The notes: generated by a model from the letters alone, not told the origin. DNA of 64,000 nt from Larimichthys crocea (GCF_000972845.2 NC_040032.1:7732041-7796040); one strand, 5' to 3'; shown: positions 1-11,312, counted from the first letter of the stretch. Translations and numbers: made by a program.

Positions 1-239
1 ACGGCAAGTTACGTATTCTGACCAGTCAGATTATCATATCTGTTGTAAACAAAATAAAATTGTGAGAAACAGTTTTGACTCCGTAGGTGCTCTGTGTTTC
101 TTCATCTGGACAATCTGGAGCCATATGGCTCTGTAAAGTGTTTAAGTCAAGGTGGTCTGTTTCAGTGATAGACTGGAAAGCACCAACCTCTATTCAAACG
201 TAGAAATCAGCTATTCTCACTCCTATCAAATCACGGTTC

Positions 240-345
240 AGTCCTTCAAAAAGTCCGGTAGGATTTTGGCTTTCACATAGGCCATGGCTTCTCCTGGTTC
301 TGAAAACGTTTTTTCTCCTTTATAGGTGTCCGGAGCCGTGCTGGG
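240..345 (-). pseudogene. LINE-1 type ORF1, C-terminal tail fragment
   Basis: On the minus strand this stretch reads YKGEKTFSEPGEAMAYVKAK, which resembles the end of the nucleic-acid-binding ORF1 protein of fish L1-type LINEs, where a lysine/glutamate segment precedes an 'EAMxYVK' motif. The matching upstream part of the same ORF1 lies at 666-1345, so the ORF was split by a later insertion (346-665). Family assignment rests on remembered motif shape only. The flanking bases 1-239 hold nothing I can assign. Confidence 0.45.
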
Positions 346-665
346 TGAGAAGGCAGTATTTGTAAATGTAAAGTATTTAAGTACTTTATTCATACAGCCC
401 TTACAACAGCTCTTTGGTTGTATCCAAAGTGCTTTCAGTAGATAATAAATAACGGAACATAGGTTTATACAAAAAACCACAAAATATACAACATAGTAAA
501 ACAAAATAATACAACAAAATCGAATAAGAAATTATAAAAGTGCATCTATCTACTGGGTGTTAAAAGCCATCCTAAATAGGTGGGTTTTTAGCTTGGATTT
601 AAAAAGGCCCAGGTAGAAACGAGACGCATCTCGACGGGGGCTTATTCCCGAGCCTGGGGGCAGCA
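346..665 (-). mobile_element. 3' end of an L2/CR1-like LINE inserted in the L1 ORF1 remnant
   Basis: Minus-strand reading gives APRLGNKPPSR, then (one frame away) FKSKLKTHLFRMAF, the usual C-terminus of L2/CR1-type LINE reverse transcriptase ORFs in fish. AT-rich 3' UTR-like sequence follows. The piece sits between two halves of an L1-type ORF1, so it looks like a 5'-truncated LINE that landed in an older element. The exact ends are uncertain by tens of bases. Confidence 0.45.
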
Positions 666-1345
666 ACGGAAAACGGAAACGTATTAACCCCATCTCGTCC
701 GCGAGCAGTCGTCTCACCTCACCGAAGGCTGATCTGGCCTGCACGACACTCGGGGGATAGTCCGGGAAAATGGAGATGTCAGTTCCGTTGAACCGGAGCT
801 GTCCGGACTCCCTGGCGCAGCGGAGGATGTCAGCACAATCTTGGTAGTAGTGAACTTTTCGATGACCCAGGGTTTCGTCTTGGCTTCTGGGCTGTAGGCT
901 CTGTGAGACCGGTCGATCAGGACGTCTTTCTCCACTTTCAGCACTCTCTTAAGAATTTGGAGACAGCATCGGTGTGCTTGAGCCAGGGTCTCTGGGACGT
1001 TTAATATTCAGATGTTGGAGGTCTCATTCTTCCTTCCCTGTCGGTGCATTTCTCCCGCAAATTACCGACCTCCATCTCAAGTTTGCCCACTTTTGTTAGT
1101 AACGAGGACACGTCGTCTGAACAGGATGGAGCCCCTGCTCCATGTGCAACACTGTTGCTTTCATCGTCTCCACGTCGGAGCGGATCGCAGCAGTGATATT
1201 TGAAAATCGTCAGCTACAGCGGCCTTGAGCTCTGAGCCAATCAGCATAGCTATATCCGCTTCCAACGTTTGGAGGATTTCTGCCTTCAGGTCCGTGACGT
1301 CCATTTGGTGTCAGGCTGAGGTGTGCTACACCCGGGAGGCGAGTC
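666..1345 (-). pseudogene. LINE-1 type ORF1 remnant (coiled coil and RNA-binding region), frameshifted
   Basis: The minus strand encodes, across several frames, a segment starting near MDVTDLKAEILQTLEAD (heptad-like, coiled-coil character), then DRSHRAY and KPWVIEKF, then SAFGEVRRLLAD. This is the order seen in L1 ORF1 proteins (Transposase_22 type): coiled coil, then RRM-like domain with a basic 'DRxHR' entry and a 'FxxVxRLL' helix. Frameshifts and stops show it is dead. The reading ends where the LINE fragment at 346-665 was inserted. The left LTR remnant of the Gypsy element abuts it at a C homopolymer near 1379-1388. Confidence 0.55.
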
Positions 1346-1389
1346 ACTTGAGCTTGAGGCTTTAGACCCTCGCTGGCCCCCCCCCCCCT

Positions 1390-1619
1390 TTCAATTCGAA
1401 GAATATTTATTTTAAAAAGAGAACTATGGCAGCGAACCTGTAAAACAAAAAGGAGAAACTGCCAGATTAGTCCAAGCTATTTTATTTCACAACATTAAAA
1501 TAATTAAAACTATTAATATATAAATAGCAAATGGCTTGACATGAAATACAGAGGATAAAATTGCTACGACAATAGGCAGGACAGGGTACTTACTGCGGGG
1601 AGATTCTATCACAGACCCA
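1390..1619 (-). repeat. 3' LTR of the Gypsy element, truncated
   Basis: This matches 5702-5931 almost base for base and ends in the same CAGACCCA. The U5 part present in the right LTR (5580-5701) is missing, and a poly-C run takes its place. On the minus strand it contains a TATA-like AT-rich stretch and AATAAA signals. Confidence 0.85.
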
Positions 1620-1806
1620 GCCTGTACTTTCAAGGGGCCTGGCGGTAGATTAACTCTGGATTGTAAATTCACTACAGTACCAGGTTGTTCAGGTGCCTGT
1701 TCCAGCTGTGGATCAACCCCAACAGGTGGAGGATGGCAGGTGTTCCCAGTTGGAGGCTCATGTTTCCACACAGATGTCTCCATCCTCCTCAGTTCTCAAC
1801 TGCATC

Positions 1807-2650
1807 TCAGGGAGGGGTGGGGCTAGTGGTCCTCTCAGCATCCCTGCTAAAGTTTTCATAAAGGTTACTTGGAATTGGTTTGATGGACTGTCTATTAACA
1901 TGTTTTACCTTTTTAGGATGATTCACGGGTGCGACTGTATACACTGGACCAGCATCATCAGGGACTTTGAGGATACAATAGGGTGTGGGGCTCCAGTGAT
2001 CTTGAATTTTATGTCTGCCCCTTCTGTTATGTTCTGAGAAACACCAGCTGATGTAGTTGCAATGGGTCTGAGGCTGGCACCATACACCGCTCTGCACGTT
2101 TATGAGCTGCCGTTTGCAGCCATTTCCTGGCTCCCTCATAAGCAACGTTAAGGCGTTTCTGATGATCTTGTACCCAGCTGTGGACAGAGCCGTGCACTGG
2201 CTCTTCAACTCTTCCTAACAAGTCAATGGGGAGCTGGGGTTCCAGACCAAACATGAGAAAGTAGGGTTATTTACCCATAGATTGATGAACAGTGGTGTTA
2301 TAGGCAAATGTAAGTTGTTGCAGGTAGGTGGGCCAATTACTTTTCCGCTCGGGGGGCAAGGTTCGCAAAACATCATGTAATGTCCTGTTAAAACGTTCAC
2401 ACTGTCCATTACCTTGTGGGTGATATGGAGTAGTGCGGGTCTTTTCCACACCATACAGCTGACACAGTTGTTGGATCAGAGCCCCTTCAAAGCTCCTCCC
2501 TTGATCTGAAGGGATCCTAGCAGGGACCCCGAAGCGATAAAACCTCATGGACCAGTACCTGGGCTACAGTGGTTGGTTTTTGGTCCCTGGTAGCAATGAC
2601 CTGTGTGCATTTAGAAAACACATCAGTTAGAATTAACACATTTCAATCAA
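1807..2650 (-). pseudogene. Gypsy integrase (catalytic core and C-terminal domain), broken
   Basis: Minus-strand frames give a retroviral-type integrase core: LTDVFSKCTQVIATRDQK, then [17 protein letters not shown] (second acidic residue in the SDQG context), then [20 protein letters not shown] (catalytic glutamate in the CERFNRTL context). The C-terminal domain follows near 1810-2100 with a basic RRGRHKIQDHW and a GPVYTV motif close to GPY/F. The zinc-binding N-terminal part is absent, apparently lost in the same deletion that removed RNase H. Frameshifts divide the ORF. Confidence 0.75.
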
Positions 2651-3590
2651 TCAAAACATCAATTTCCAGAATGAAGGGGTATGAAAAATGTGCATATGCC
2701 AATTCACCAACCTGGCCTTCAGATTCTCAAAGCTGGTTTCACATTGTTCAGTCCACAGTTCCTGGAGGGAGCGTTTGGATAGCTTTTTAGTCTTGGTGCC
2801 ACCCAGCTCAGCCACGAGGTGATGAAGAGGTGCAGCCAGTTTTGCAAAACCTTGAACAAAGTAGCGATAATAGCTAGCGAAACCGAGAAATGATCTTAGC
2901 TCAGTAACAGTTTTTGGAGGTTGCCAATTCACCACTACAGAGATCTTATCAGGGTCAGTTGCTACACCATCTTTTGAGATGACATGGCCAAGGTATTTTA
3001 ACTCTGTTTTTAGGAAACAGCCCTTCTCTAGTTTAGCTTTTAGGTTCTGCACCCGCAAGGTCTCCAACACAGCTCCCAGCCGTTGGACATGCTCATCCAC
3101 TGTAGCAGAAAAGACAATGACATCATCCAAATAAAGCAGTAATGACTGGTGATTGTGCAACCCAAAGATCCTCTCCATCAGCCTTTGAAAAGTGCTGGGT
3201 GCATTACACAAAACCAAAAGGCATCCTATTAAATTCAAAGAGGCTAAAGGGGGTGCAAAAGGCTGTCTTCATTTTGTCAGATTCAGCAACCGGAACTTGG
3301 TTATACCCGCTGGCTAAATCCAACGTGGAAAACCACTGGGCACCTGACAGTGTCAAGAGACTCCTCAATTTGAGGCAGAGGAAAAGCATCTTTCCTAGTT
3401 TTAGAGTTCAGGAGACTAGTCGACACAGAGCCTAATGGTAGAATCTTTTTTCTTCACTATCACAATTGGAGAGGCAAATGAACTACAACTCTCACGGATT
3501 ACTTTACTCTCTAGGAGCTGCTGAACATGTGCCTTAACAGCTTCATATTCTGATGGTGGAATACGCCTATACCGCTGGCGGAGAGGTCTC
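2651..3590 (-). pseudogene. Gypsy reverse transcriptase, frameshifted; RNase H mostly deleted
   Basis: Reading right to left, one frame carries FSTLDLASGYNQVPV (RT motif A) and FNRMPFGFV (motif B entry). The next frame carries CNAPSTFQRLMERIF, YLDDVIVFS (motif C, catalytic Asp pair), LKYLGHVIS and LRSFLGFASYYRYFV. This is the Ty3/Gypsy thumb and connection signature. RNase H begins and then stops near 2651, where the sequence jumps to integrase. At least one frameshift lies near 3205-3240, so no functional polymerase is encoded. Confidence 0.8.
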
Positions 3591-4142
3591 ATTTAGAAGA
3601 GGAATCTCATGAGCAATCAGATGTGTACACCCCAAATCACAATCATGGGAGGAAAAAAAACAGACTGATAGCCATGTAAAAGGGACCTCACCCTCTCCTG
3701 ATCTTGAACTAAGAGTTGACAAATCAAGGGATTCAATGGCCGATGACCAGATGGCCCCTCCTCTATAGTTCCAACAAGGCTTTCTGGTTGGCTGACAATT
3801 TCAGCTTGACAGAGGGTGCCAATCTGAATGTGGGGAGGTAACGTTACCTCTGTAGTCCCCACATTGGTTACAGGGATGAACGCTGTACCACTGAGCACTT
3901 TGACCAGAGCTGGGGAAGAGAGGAGACCATTTGGCAAACCTGAATCCAATGGTTCAAACAGGGCTGATCCTGTATGAACTGGAGATGTCTTTCTACAGGT
4001 GGTAGGCACCATTTTCATTGTTCCTCCTGGAATTTGAATCTTTCTCCGGCCCTTAACTCTGACTGGGCCATGGACTTGTGGTTCGGACTGGAGTTGGGCT
4101 TGGTGGCAGAACTGCAAGACGTTTTGCTTGACTGGGGGGAGA

Positions 4143-4505
4143 TCAAACAGGGCAGGACCATGTTCCAAAATCAACTCTTTTACATTCATGCCAAGAACTC
4201 CACATACCTCTGGATTGGGGCTGGCGTCCGGTGTATCTCTGATGACTAATACACCACGTTTGGGGATCAGCTTGCCTAAGACCTGAAAAATCAACTTCCA
4301 AATAGCCAATATAAGGGATTTCAAGCCCATTGGCTGCACGTAACCATAGCCAGTGGCACAGCCTCAGCTTCTCTGGGCCCCTTGTCTCAAAATATTTGGC
4401 AAAGAAACTCTCTGTAATAGTGGTGACCATAGACCCAGTGTCTAATAGGCAAGAAATGTTCACCCCTCCCATAGTAATGGTGACCTTTGGACAGGGACCT
4501 ACCAA
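4143..4505 (-). pseudogene. Gypsy aspartic protease region
   Basis: The minus-strand ORF contains CLLDTGSMVTTITESFF, with the DTG catalytic triad of retropepsins followed by the usual hydrophobic-Thr run, and LEVDFSGL downstream. It lies between gag (right) and RT (left), as expected for a Gypsy pol polyprotein. The reading continues in another frame to about 3617 through a linker with no recognised domain. Probably inactive because the polyprotein frame is not continuous. Confidence 0.7.
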
Positions 4506-4518
4506 GCTGGGCGTGGGG

Positions 4519-5340
4519 TCACCGTCTGCAGATGAGTGGCCCCCTCTTCTGAAAGGGCCTAGGCCTGACTGAAGTGTGGTTTAATCTTAGTTCTTGTGTA
4601 AGCTTATCAATTTGAGCCTGCTGCTTCAGCATTTCTTTAAGCTCTGACCCTACAGTATCTTTCTGACCCCTAGCCTGGCCCACATGCTGTATACTATAAA
4701 CTGAGGGGACGGAATAACTCCTGGGTCTGCCCAATTCTTCCCTAGATCTGCCCTCACGCTCCCACCTAATAGCTTCATCCCTGATAGCATGAAGGTCATA
4801 GTCAGGATGTTCACAAGCAATTCTAAACTCCCGGCTCAAATTCCCATCCCCTACACTCTCTACAAACTGATCATGCAGCAATTTAACAGCATCAGGGATG
4901 CGTTTCTCTGGATGACTCTGGATCATTTTGTCCACTAAAAGAAAACAGAGCATGTGAGAACTCCCTCAATGATTCACCTTCCTGTTGCTTTCTGGCATAA
5001 AAAGGCCTCTTTGACCGCAATGAAGGACATAGGACAGCTATACTGAGCAAGGAGGATCTCAAAGATGCGGTCAGGGTCTTCCCTCACTTGCTGCGGCCGA
5101 TACTTGATCTCCTCACGAGCATCACCAATCAGATGATCATAAATAAAATGAGCCTTATCAATAGTAGCAAGTCTACGGGCACGCAACCCAGATCTGAACA
5201 TTAATCTCACCTATGCCACTAAATAATGGGCAAGATCTTTCCAGAGGGACATAAATTAATCTTTCCCAAGTCATAGCCTCCCCTGAGCTGAGATCCTGCT
5301 GCCTATGGAAGCTAGAGGGTCCTGGCTGTGGCTGGGATAC
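4519..5340 (-). pseudogene. Gypsy gag remnant
   Basis: Three minus-strand pieces in sequence (about 5340-5210, 5210-4974, 4953-4519) give a gag-like protein: MTWERLIYVPLER, then IYDHLIGDAREEIKYRP and ILLAQYSCPMSFIAVKEAF, then VDKMIQSHPEKRIPDAVKLL and a basic, glutamine-rich C-terminal stretch. No CCHC knuckle is seen. Position directly after the right LTR and primer-binding site fits gag. Frameshifts separate the pieces. Confidence 0.6.
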
Positions 5341-5556
5341 ATTTAATTGATCTATGTTCTACTAAAGGGGAATGAAGTTAGGCCCACTGAATATTGACAG
5401 AACAAGGCTTTCAATACACTTGCCAGCTGCTGCTTTGCCCTAAATATGAAAAAAGAGGAAAGAAAAAAAAAAAAATTAGCAAAACTTAATACAACAATGC
5501 AATTAAAAATCATCCCACTGAACCAACTGATTTGAATGCACGTCTATGGGCTCTGT

Positions 5557-5574
5557 ACCCTTCTCACAGCGCCA
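5557..5574 (-). other. Putative tRNA primer-binding site of the Gypsy element
   Basis: Five bases inside the LTR end (LTR edge at 5580), the minus strand reads TGGCGCTGTGAGAAGGG. A TGG start just inside the 5' LTR is the hallmark of a primer-binding site, complementary to the CCA end of a tRNA. I did not assign the tRNA. Confidence 0.5.
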
Positions 5575-5579
5575 GTTTG

Positions 5580-5931
5580 TGACACCACCCAGGTTATAAA
5601 GGGGGGCAAATAGACAGAAGAGGGCTTTATCAGCCCTAGATACCAACCATCTGAATGTGGACACAAGTTTTAAAGGGTTCAAAAAGAGCGGGAGACGTGT
5701 GTTCAATTCGAAGAATATTTATTTTAAAAAGAGAACTATGGCAGCGAACCTGTAAAACAAAAAGGAGAAACTGCCAGATTAGTCCAAGCTATTTTATTTC
5801 ACAACATTAAAATAATTAAAACTATTAATATATAAATAGCAAATGGCTTGACATGAAATACAGAGGATAAAATTGCTACGACAATAGGCAGGACAGGGTA
5901 CTTACTGCGGGGAGATTCTATCACAGACCCA
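5580..5931 (-). repeat. 5' LTR of the Gypsy element (352 bp)
   Basis: Bounded by TG at 5580 and CA at 5930-5931. On the minus strand it has a TATA-like TATTTATATATTAA run followed by AATAAA signals (one at 5793-5798), so promoter and poly(A) signal lie in the expected U3-R order. The left LTR shares only 5702-5931 of it. Confidence 0.8.
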
Positions 5932-6310
5932 AATAGGAACCACCACGTGTGCACACAAATCACTGCAACGACAAACTAACCTACAATCCACTAACACATA
6001 CCTCTTCCGCACAGGACCACAGTGCTCAATCTGGATCACCTCAGGACAGTCACACCACAACTAAATATACAAACGTCCTCATTAGGTTTCCCATAAAGCA
6101 ATATAACACATCTTTCTCATTCAATCTCCCTTACCCGTACAGCCACAGCAACCACAACCAGGCCTCAGACAAAGAGGTATTAATTGCCCTCACCTGTCCC
6201 TATAAAGGCGGGGAGCTACCTCTGGCCCCACCTGACAGGGCGGTGCTTTCAATGTAGATGCCAGCCCTCACAACAGTTTGATGACACAGTCACTCTGCCA
6301 CATAAAGAAA
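5932..6310. other. Unassigned stretch between the Gypsy element and the foldback element
   Basis: No ORF or repeat partner elsewhere in the window. A TATAAAGG motif lies near 6201-6208 in a promoter-like context, so this may be a fragment of another LTR, but nothing else supports that. Confidence 0.3.
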
Positions 6311-8356
6311 CGCTGCAAATAAAAAGAAATGCCGCTGCAAATAAAAGAAACACTGCAAATAAAAAGAAATGCAAAAAAATAAAAAAATCCACAATGGAAG
6401 TGAATTACCGGGGACTATTAGTGCACCTGTGTTTTTTTATGTGAGTGTGGCAGGTCGAGTGTTGCCCCACCCTTACTCAATCAGCATCACCGGTGCTTGA
6501 TTGCACATTGGTGCCATCTGTCAATTACTGCGCTCCCCTCGGGGCGCACTTTGTCTCTTGGCGTTCACCTGGAAGGTTTCTGTTTGGCGTGCTCTGGTTT
6601 TTTGGCGTGCTCCGGTAGCTTCATGTGCTTGCCGTGCTTCGTGTGTGGTCATTTTTAAGGTAAGCACGGGTGCCGTTACTTTGTGCACATCATGGTGTGA
6701 CAGCTGCCGTGATTTTACTATTTTCAGTATCGTTGGCCGCGCTGATTGGGTGCAGTGTTGTGAAAGTGTAAAGTGTGGTGTCCGCTCTGTCACCGCAGAC
6801 TGTGACTGCTACTGGGGTGCTCAAATGCTCTTCGTTCGGGTAAGCGTGCTCTTTTATTAAACTTTGTTGGCTGTAGTCGCCTTATGCTAAAAGCTGTTTG
6901 CCCCTCTCTCTGTCCTGCTGTAGCTGTTGAAGCCACAGCGGTTCCTGCATTTCTCCTCCTGCGCTCCGTGTGAGGCCACACTGCGCAGCTCAGTGACGTG
7001 CGCCACAGCGGCTATCCAAGCGTAAACTGTTTGCAGCCTCCAGCCCTGGTGCGGACACTACGTTTTTGACTCCGTCTTCTACACGCCGTCTTTCTCGCAG
7101 TCCTTTGTGGGCTCCCGGTTTTCACCCTCACCACAACTTTTTGTTGTTTAGTTGTTTTTGTTTTTTTAAATGTGATTTGAGTTTTTAGTCTGCCCACCTC
7201 GCTAAGCCGTAGCTCTGTTCCTGTTTTTGGTTATTTTTCTGAAATGATTGTGGTACAACTGACACTCAGGTTGTGAGATATCTGTGCTTAACTCTTCTAG
7301 CTAATAAATTACTGTAAATAAAAATTGGTATTTTTGGAAGTCCGTCTCACGTCCTCTTTATAAATTGATGTAATGAATCTGTGTGACCTTCTAGTAGCCC
7401 AGGTATAGGGCTGAGTGGATTTCCTGCAGTGCATTTCCGTAGGTGGCGTTGTCGGATAACTTCCCCCCTTTTTGTCCACGTCACGCCACATAAGCGAAGT
7501 ACGGAAGCGTATTGCGTTTATTGGGGGGGGGGGGGTTAAAAAAAAAAATTAGACACCTTAATAATTAGACACCTTATCTCGTAATTACAAGATGAGGAAA
7601 GGTGCTTCATTGGCCACTGCACTTCGGTAAAGTTTCGAAAGATATTGGCACTTCCAGGATCAATAACTCTTAATTGAAAGTTCTCAAACACGCATATTTT
7701 AACCGTGTAAGACAGACAACGAGCCACAACCTGACGTTCGTCACAATGACGTGTTTTCGAAGACTTTTCATAATTTCTGGGAATTTTCATTAGGAATATT
7801 AATCAATAACTTACTATGTACAGTACTGCCGTATGCTATCTACACTTTAAAATCTAGTGCCCCACTACATCGGTTTGTATGGTAAAGCGGTGTGAGCGTC
7901 TTCTGGTGCCTTTAGTGCACCTTGTAAACTTAGAATTTAAAATAATCTCTTTCCTAAGATACTATGCAGATTTAGTAAAGTCATTAAATAACAAATCAAA
8001 TTGTTTTCTTGACAAACACCTGACTTTGTTCTATGTCCCAGCTACTTCTGGGGTGATTTTCAAGTTCTTTTACTGTACCATTTTCTAATAAGTGATCAAT
8101 ACACACACATCTGTAATTATGAGATCAGGATACTCGTAATTACTAGATAAGGTGTCTGTTTTTTGTTTTTTTTTTTCAAGTGATGCAATACGCTTCCATA
8201 CTTTTTCTTCGCTCACATAAAAAAACACAGGTGCACCAGAATCATATTCCCAATTATTCACTTCCGTTGTGGATTTTTTGTTTTGTTTGCCAGCGTTTCT
8301 TTTTATTTGCAGTTGCATCTTCCTTTTTATTTGCAGCATTTTTTTATTTGCAGCAT
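6311..8356. mobile_element. Foldback/MITE-like element with long inverted repeats, split by an insertion
   Basis: Left arm block A (6311-6445) is the inverse of 8212-8356: both carry several CTGCAAATAAAAA repeats, then TCCACAA(C/T)GGAAGTGAAT, then GTGCACCTGTG and a T run. Block B (7491-7592) is the inverse of 8112-8215: AAGCG(A)AGTA-GGAAGCGTATTGC and AGACACCTTATCT.GTAATTAC. In the right arm B' and A' are contiguous. In the left arm they are separated by 6446-7490. The original element was therefore a foldback with arms of roughly 250 bp and a core of about 500 bp with no ORF. It is a non-autonomous DNA element of a family I cannot name. Confidence 0.65.
6446..7490. mobile_element. Solo-LTR-like insertion (1045 bp, TGTGGC...GCCACA)
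   Basis: The segment starts TGTGGC and ends GCCACA, perfect 6-bp inverted termini of TG...CA type. It interrupts the left arm of the foldback element, and the right arm gives the uninterrupted target. Target bases TGAG (6442-6445) and TAAG (7491-7494) would be a 4-bp duplication with one transition. AATAAA signals lie near 7300-7320, close to the 3' end, as in an LTR. No coding capacity is evident; a 119-codon ORF inside looks incidental. Confidence 0.5.
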
Positions 8357-8992
8357 TGAGGGTTCCGGGCCACCGTAAAGAGAGCAGCACTGTGTGATGT
8401 CCTTCCCCCTCCTTTCGCATTCCTAGTCTGTTTTAGACAGCCCTGCCCATCCTGTGTAAGCTGCAGTGATCTCTTTTTCTTTCTCTCCCTAAAGGCAACT
8501 CACACCGGACGCGGAACGGCACCGTCGCGGTCACCGTGCAAATAGAGCCAGTCTAGTCAATGAGAGCACTCACACACAGGGCGCGGATCAGGCTGGTCCA
8601 GACGCGGCGCTCTCGCGCCACGGCGCGAGGCTTTCGCAGGATTTCTATTTTTCCACGAGCCGCTGTGCTAAAACCTCGTAAATTTCAACAGAGCACTGCG
8701 CACCAGACAGGAAATCCAAACACAGAATTACATAAATAAACCGCCGCCCCCTTTCAAAATAAAACACAATAGGCAGTTTATGTAGCTTTTTTCTCAACGT
8801 TACGTCATGACCGGTACCACCAGGTGATCAAAGATCGATCAAAGGTCTCAACGAGAGACTAATTGTTGAAGTGGAACAAAACACAATCATTTATGACACA
8901 ACAAATGCTTTTTATAATCTCCTCCACGTCGGAGAAGCAAAGTCAGGCTGTGTTGTGTTGTTTTGTTTATCACAGTTTATCGCGGGTCTCAC
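8357..8992. other. GC-rich unassigned repeat-like stretch before the assembly gap
   Basis: Contains CAACTCACACCGGACGCGG and several CGCGGCGC-type runs near 8495-8640, a style common in ends of non-autonomous DNA transposons of fish, followed by plain AT-rich sequence. No partner end is visible in the window, so no element is called. Confidence 0.25.
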
Positions 8993-9002
8993 NNNNNNNN
9001 NN
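8993..9002. other. Assembly gap (10 N)
   Basis: Ten N. Sequence to its right (9003 to about 22985) has far more single-base indels than the homologous copies at 22990-33020. Confidence 1.
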
Positions 9003-9231
9003 TGATACAGTGAGGGGCTCCATTCAGATTTGTGGGTGAAGGGATGAAAGGCCTCCTGACTTTTTTATTTTGAAAATAAACATTGAGTTTGATTCTCCAT
9101 GATATTGTTGTTAGATCCATTTGCTCTGCTCCAGCATGTTCCTCTGGCTCCCTTGCTGGGATGAAGGAAGGCCTCTATTCAGCAGTGTGAATTGGGGCTG
9201 AGTAAGTTTAAATTTTTGTGCCAAAAACCAT
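9003..9231 (-). pseudogene. PLE copy 2, ORF2 N-terminus (to about codon 76), inverted segment
   Basis: The minus strand from 9231 (ATG) matches the start of ORF2 of copy 4 (26012 onward) and stops at the N gap after the codons equivalent to residues 70-76. The next codons of the same ORF2 are found at 15886 on the plus strand. Indels break the frame. Confidence 0.8.
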
Positions 9232-9264
9232 GACATTTTTCGACCCCTCCTGATCATGCAGGCA

Positions 9265-11312
9265 CGGGGACATGATTTACATAACCCATCCAGTATTCAA
9301 CATGTGTTTGGCTGGGTTTTGGTTCAGTGTATTTTGTCTTGTACTGTAGCAAATAATTGGATTGCAGCTTTGGATGTAGCAGCAGTGCTTCTGGATCAGC
9401 CCTTCAGGTGTGCCAGGCAGGACTGCTCCTCCAGAGGTAGGCATCTGAAAAATTAATTAAAGGAACCCAAACCTCACCGACGGGAATTTAGCCTCAGCAG
9501 CCTGAATTGTGGTAGTCGTCAGTGCTGGCTGAGTATTGTTTTTGGCACAGTGTTTTGTTATTTAAACCCGAACGCAAATATTTTTTCCACCTGGGTGGAG
9601 GTGTACTTTTGTCGATCGTGCTTGCATGTGCTAATGTGCTCCTGGATAGCTCTCAATTTGTACGTGTCGGCTTTCCAAAGGGGGCATTTTGGCCCAAATT
9701 AGAGTCCCCTATGATAGCCCTGTTTTCTTGTTAAGGCCCCATCCTCCATTTTATTGTTTGTGTTTATGTGTCTTGTAGGTCTCCTGATAGCAGGATCTGG
9801 CGTGGTGGGCTGTGCTATAGCCCGTTTAGGCCGTAGTGAGAGCCCTCATTTGTCCTGCTTCCTAAGGCTTCTCATCCTGGCTGAGTGGGCTGGGTGGGAG
9901 GGGGTGATCTCCGGGCTTTTGAGGCGGGATCGAGGCTCTTTCCGATGAGGGACACGTGATGTGAATCGGATGTGTAGGGCAACCATGGGTTAGACGGAAC
10001 GGCTGCCGCACGGGCTCAGCCGCCAACGTGGGGGCAGTCTGGGCCGCGGGAGGATCATCTCAGGTAAGTTTTCATTTTGGTTTTCTGTTTTTTCTGGTGC
10101 CAGGATCCCTGACCTCCGGTTCTCTGGGGTTTGGAGGTGACTGTGGAAGGGAGATCCACAGAGGCAGGGGTGTCAGATGAGGAGGGGGTTCCTGAGGTAT
10201 TGCCGTATCCAATAATTAATCTATGTTTCCTCTTGTGGAGGAGACCATCCCCCTGGTTCTACAGTCATCGTGGCTGTGTCACGCGGCTCGGTGTCCGGGC
10301 TCTCTCCGGGACCTGAAACCGGTGGTGGAGAGTGAGCGGTGTTTCCGTACGGCAGGTGGAGAGGAGCCCAGGGCCCCCACCAGGGCCTCCCCTCTTGTTT
10401 TAAGGTCTGCGTTAACCCTCTGTGTGGGATGAATGCTTTGATGTCATGTTTTGTGGTGTGACTTGTGTTTTCGTTTTTTGTTACAGGAGGTCGGGAGGCG
10501 GTGGGTGCGTCAGGCCCCCTCTTCCTTCTCTCTCTCCATCGTGGGCTCGAGCTCGGCGACCATAAAGGCCTCTACCTGCTCCGGGTTTCGAGACCGGAGC
10601 CGTCTCCAGGTTCCTCTTTGCCCAAACGGGTGGCGATTTGGAAGGGGCCTCGCCCCTCTCCCTTGAGAGCCCCTTTAAGGTAAGAAGCTCTTTTTCCCGG
10701 GAGTCAGTGTAATGATCCCTTAGGATTAACATGTTGTGTGTTCCCAGTTTTTTGCATTTCCCTCAATGAGGAGTTTGGTCTCTCATTAGGGCTGGCGGTT
10801 TTAATTGTGGTGATGAGGTGTGTTTCGTAGTTTTTGGATTGTAGGGGGGGGGTGGTTGTCAGAATCCACGTATTCAGGTGGTGGGCTTTTGATGATGTAT
10901 GTATGGTTCTGATTTGATGCCAAAGTCCGGTCTGAGGACTGAGGTTTGTTTTCTTACCTGTTTCCCTCCCTCCTTTCCCTGTGTGTGTTTCTCCCGTGTC
11001 CTGTGTCGTGTAACGTGTGTTCTGGTTTGTGAAGTATTTCACAGGTTGTTTTTTGGGGCCATGTGGCCCCTGGTACGAAAAATTGTGGCCTATAGCCATG
11101 CTCCACATGGTGTGTTGGAGCGTTGAGGGTAGCCGCCCTGAGTCCGTGGCCCTCACCACGGACGCATGCTGCGGCGCTGCCCTGTGGCCTGTGATGTGAT
11201 GGAAGCGTATTCGGGGTGAACGGCGCCTGGGCCTCTCCTCCCGGCGCGTCTCAGGCGGTCACGCCGGGTAAGAGACCACCGTCCAGCCCTCCTCCCTGCT
11301 CCTGCCGTACAT
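9265..11312 (-). pseudogene. PLE copy 2, ORF1 (SGNH-type protein), indel-broken
   Basis: The minus strand from ATG at 11312 follows copy 4 ORF1 from its MYGRS start to its end, shown by frame fragments such as LRDHYTDSLEKELLTL-like and the GDSN region. Many one-base gains and losses break the frame. Because these sit mainly in homopolymers and this stretch adjoins the gap, some may be sequencing errors rather than decay. The normal TAA stop is altered. Confidence 0.75.

Larger units (their letters stand above)
1390..5931 (-). mobile_element. Defective Gypsy (Ty3-type) LTR retrotransposon
   Basis: A direct repeat (1390-1619 and 5702-5931, constant offset 4312 bp) brackets minus-strand gag, protease, reverse transcriptase and integrase readings in the Gypsy order gag-PR-RT-IN. 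The right LTR is complete with TG...CA ends (5580-5931). The left LTR lacks its U5 side (about 122 bp). The coding part has many frameshifts, and an internal deletion near 2645 removes most of RNase H and the N-terminal part of integrase. The element cannot be autonomous. I find no convincing target-site duplication, as expected if the left end is truncated. Confidence 0.85.

Noticed and set aside
6501..6860. 119-codon plus-strand ORF rich in Cys and Trp
   Set aside because: Lies inside the solo-LTR-like insertion, is opposed by a 90-codon ORF on the other strand, and shows no domain.
8490..8650. GC-rich CACACCGGACGCGG words as a transposon terminal repeat
   Set aside because: No second end within the window before the gap; only noted as unassigned.
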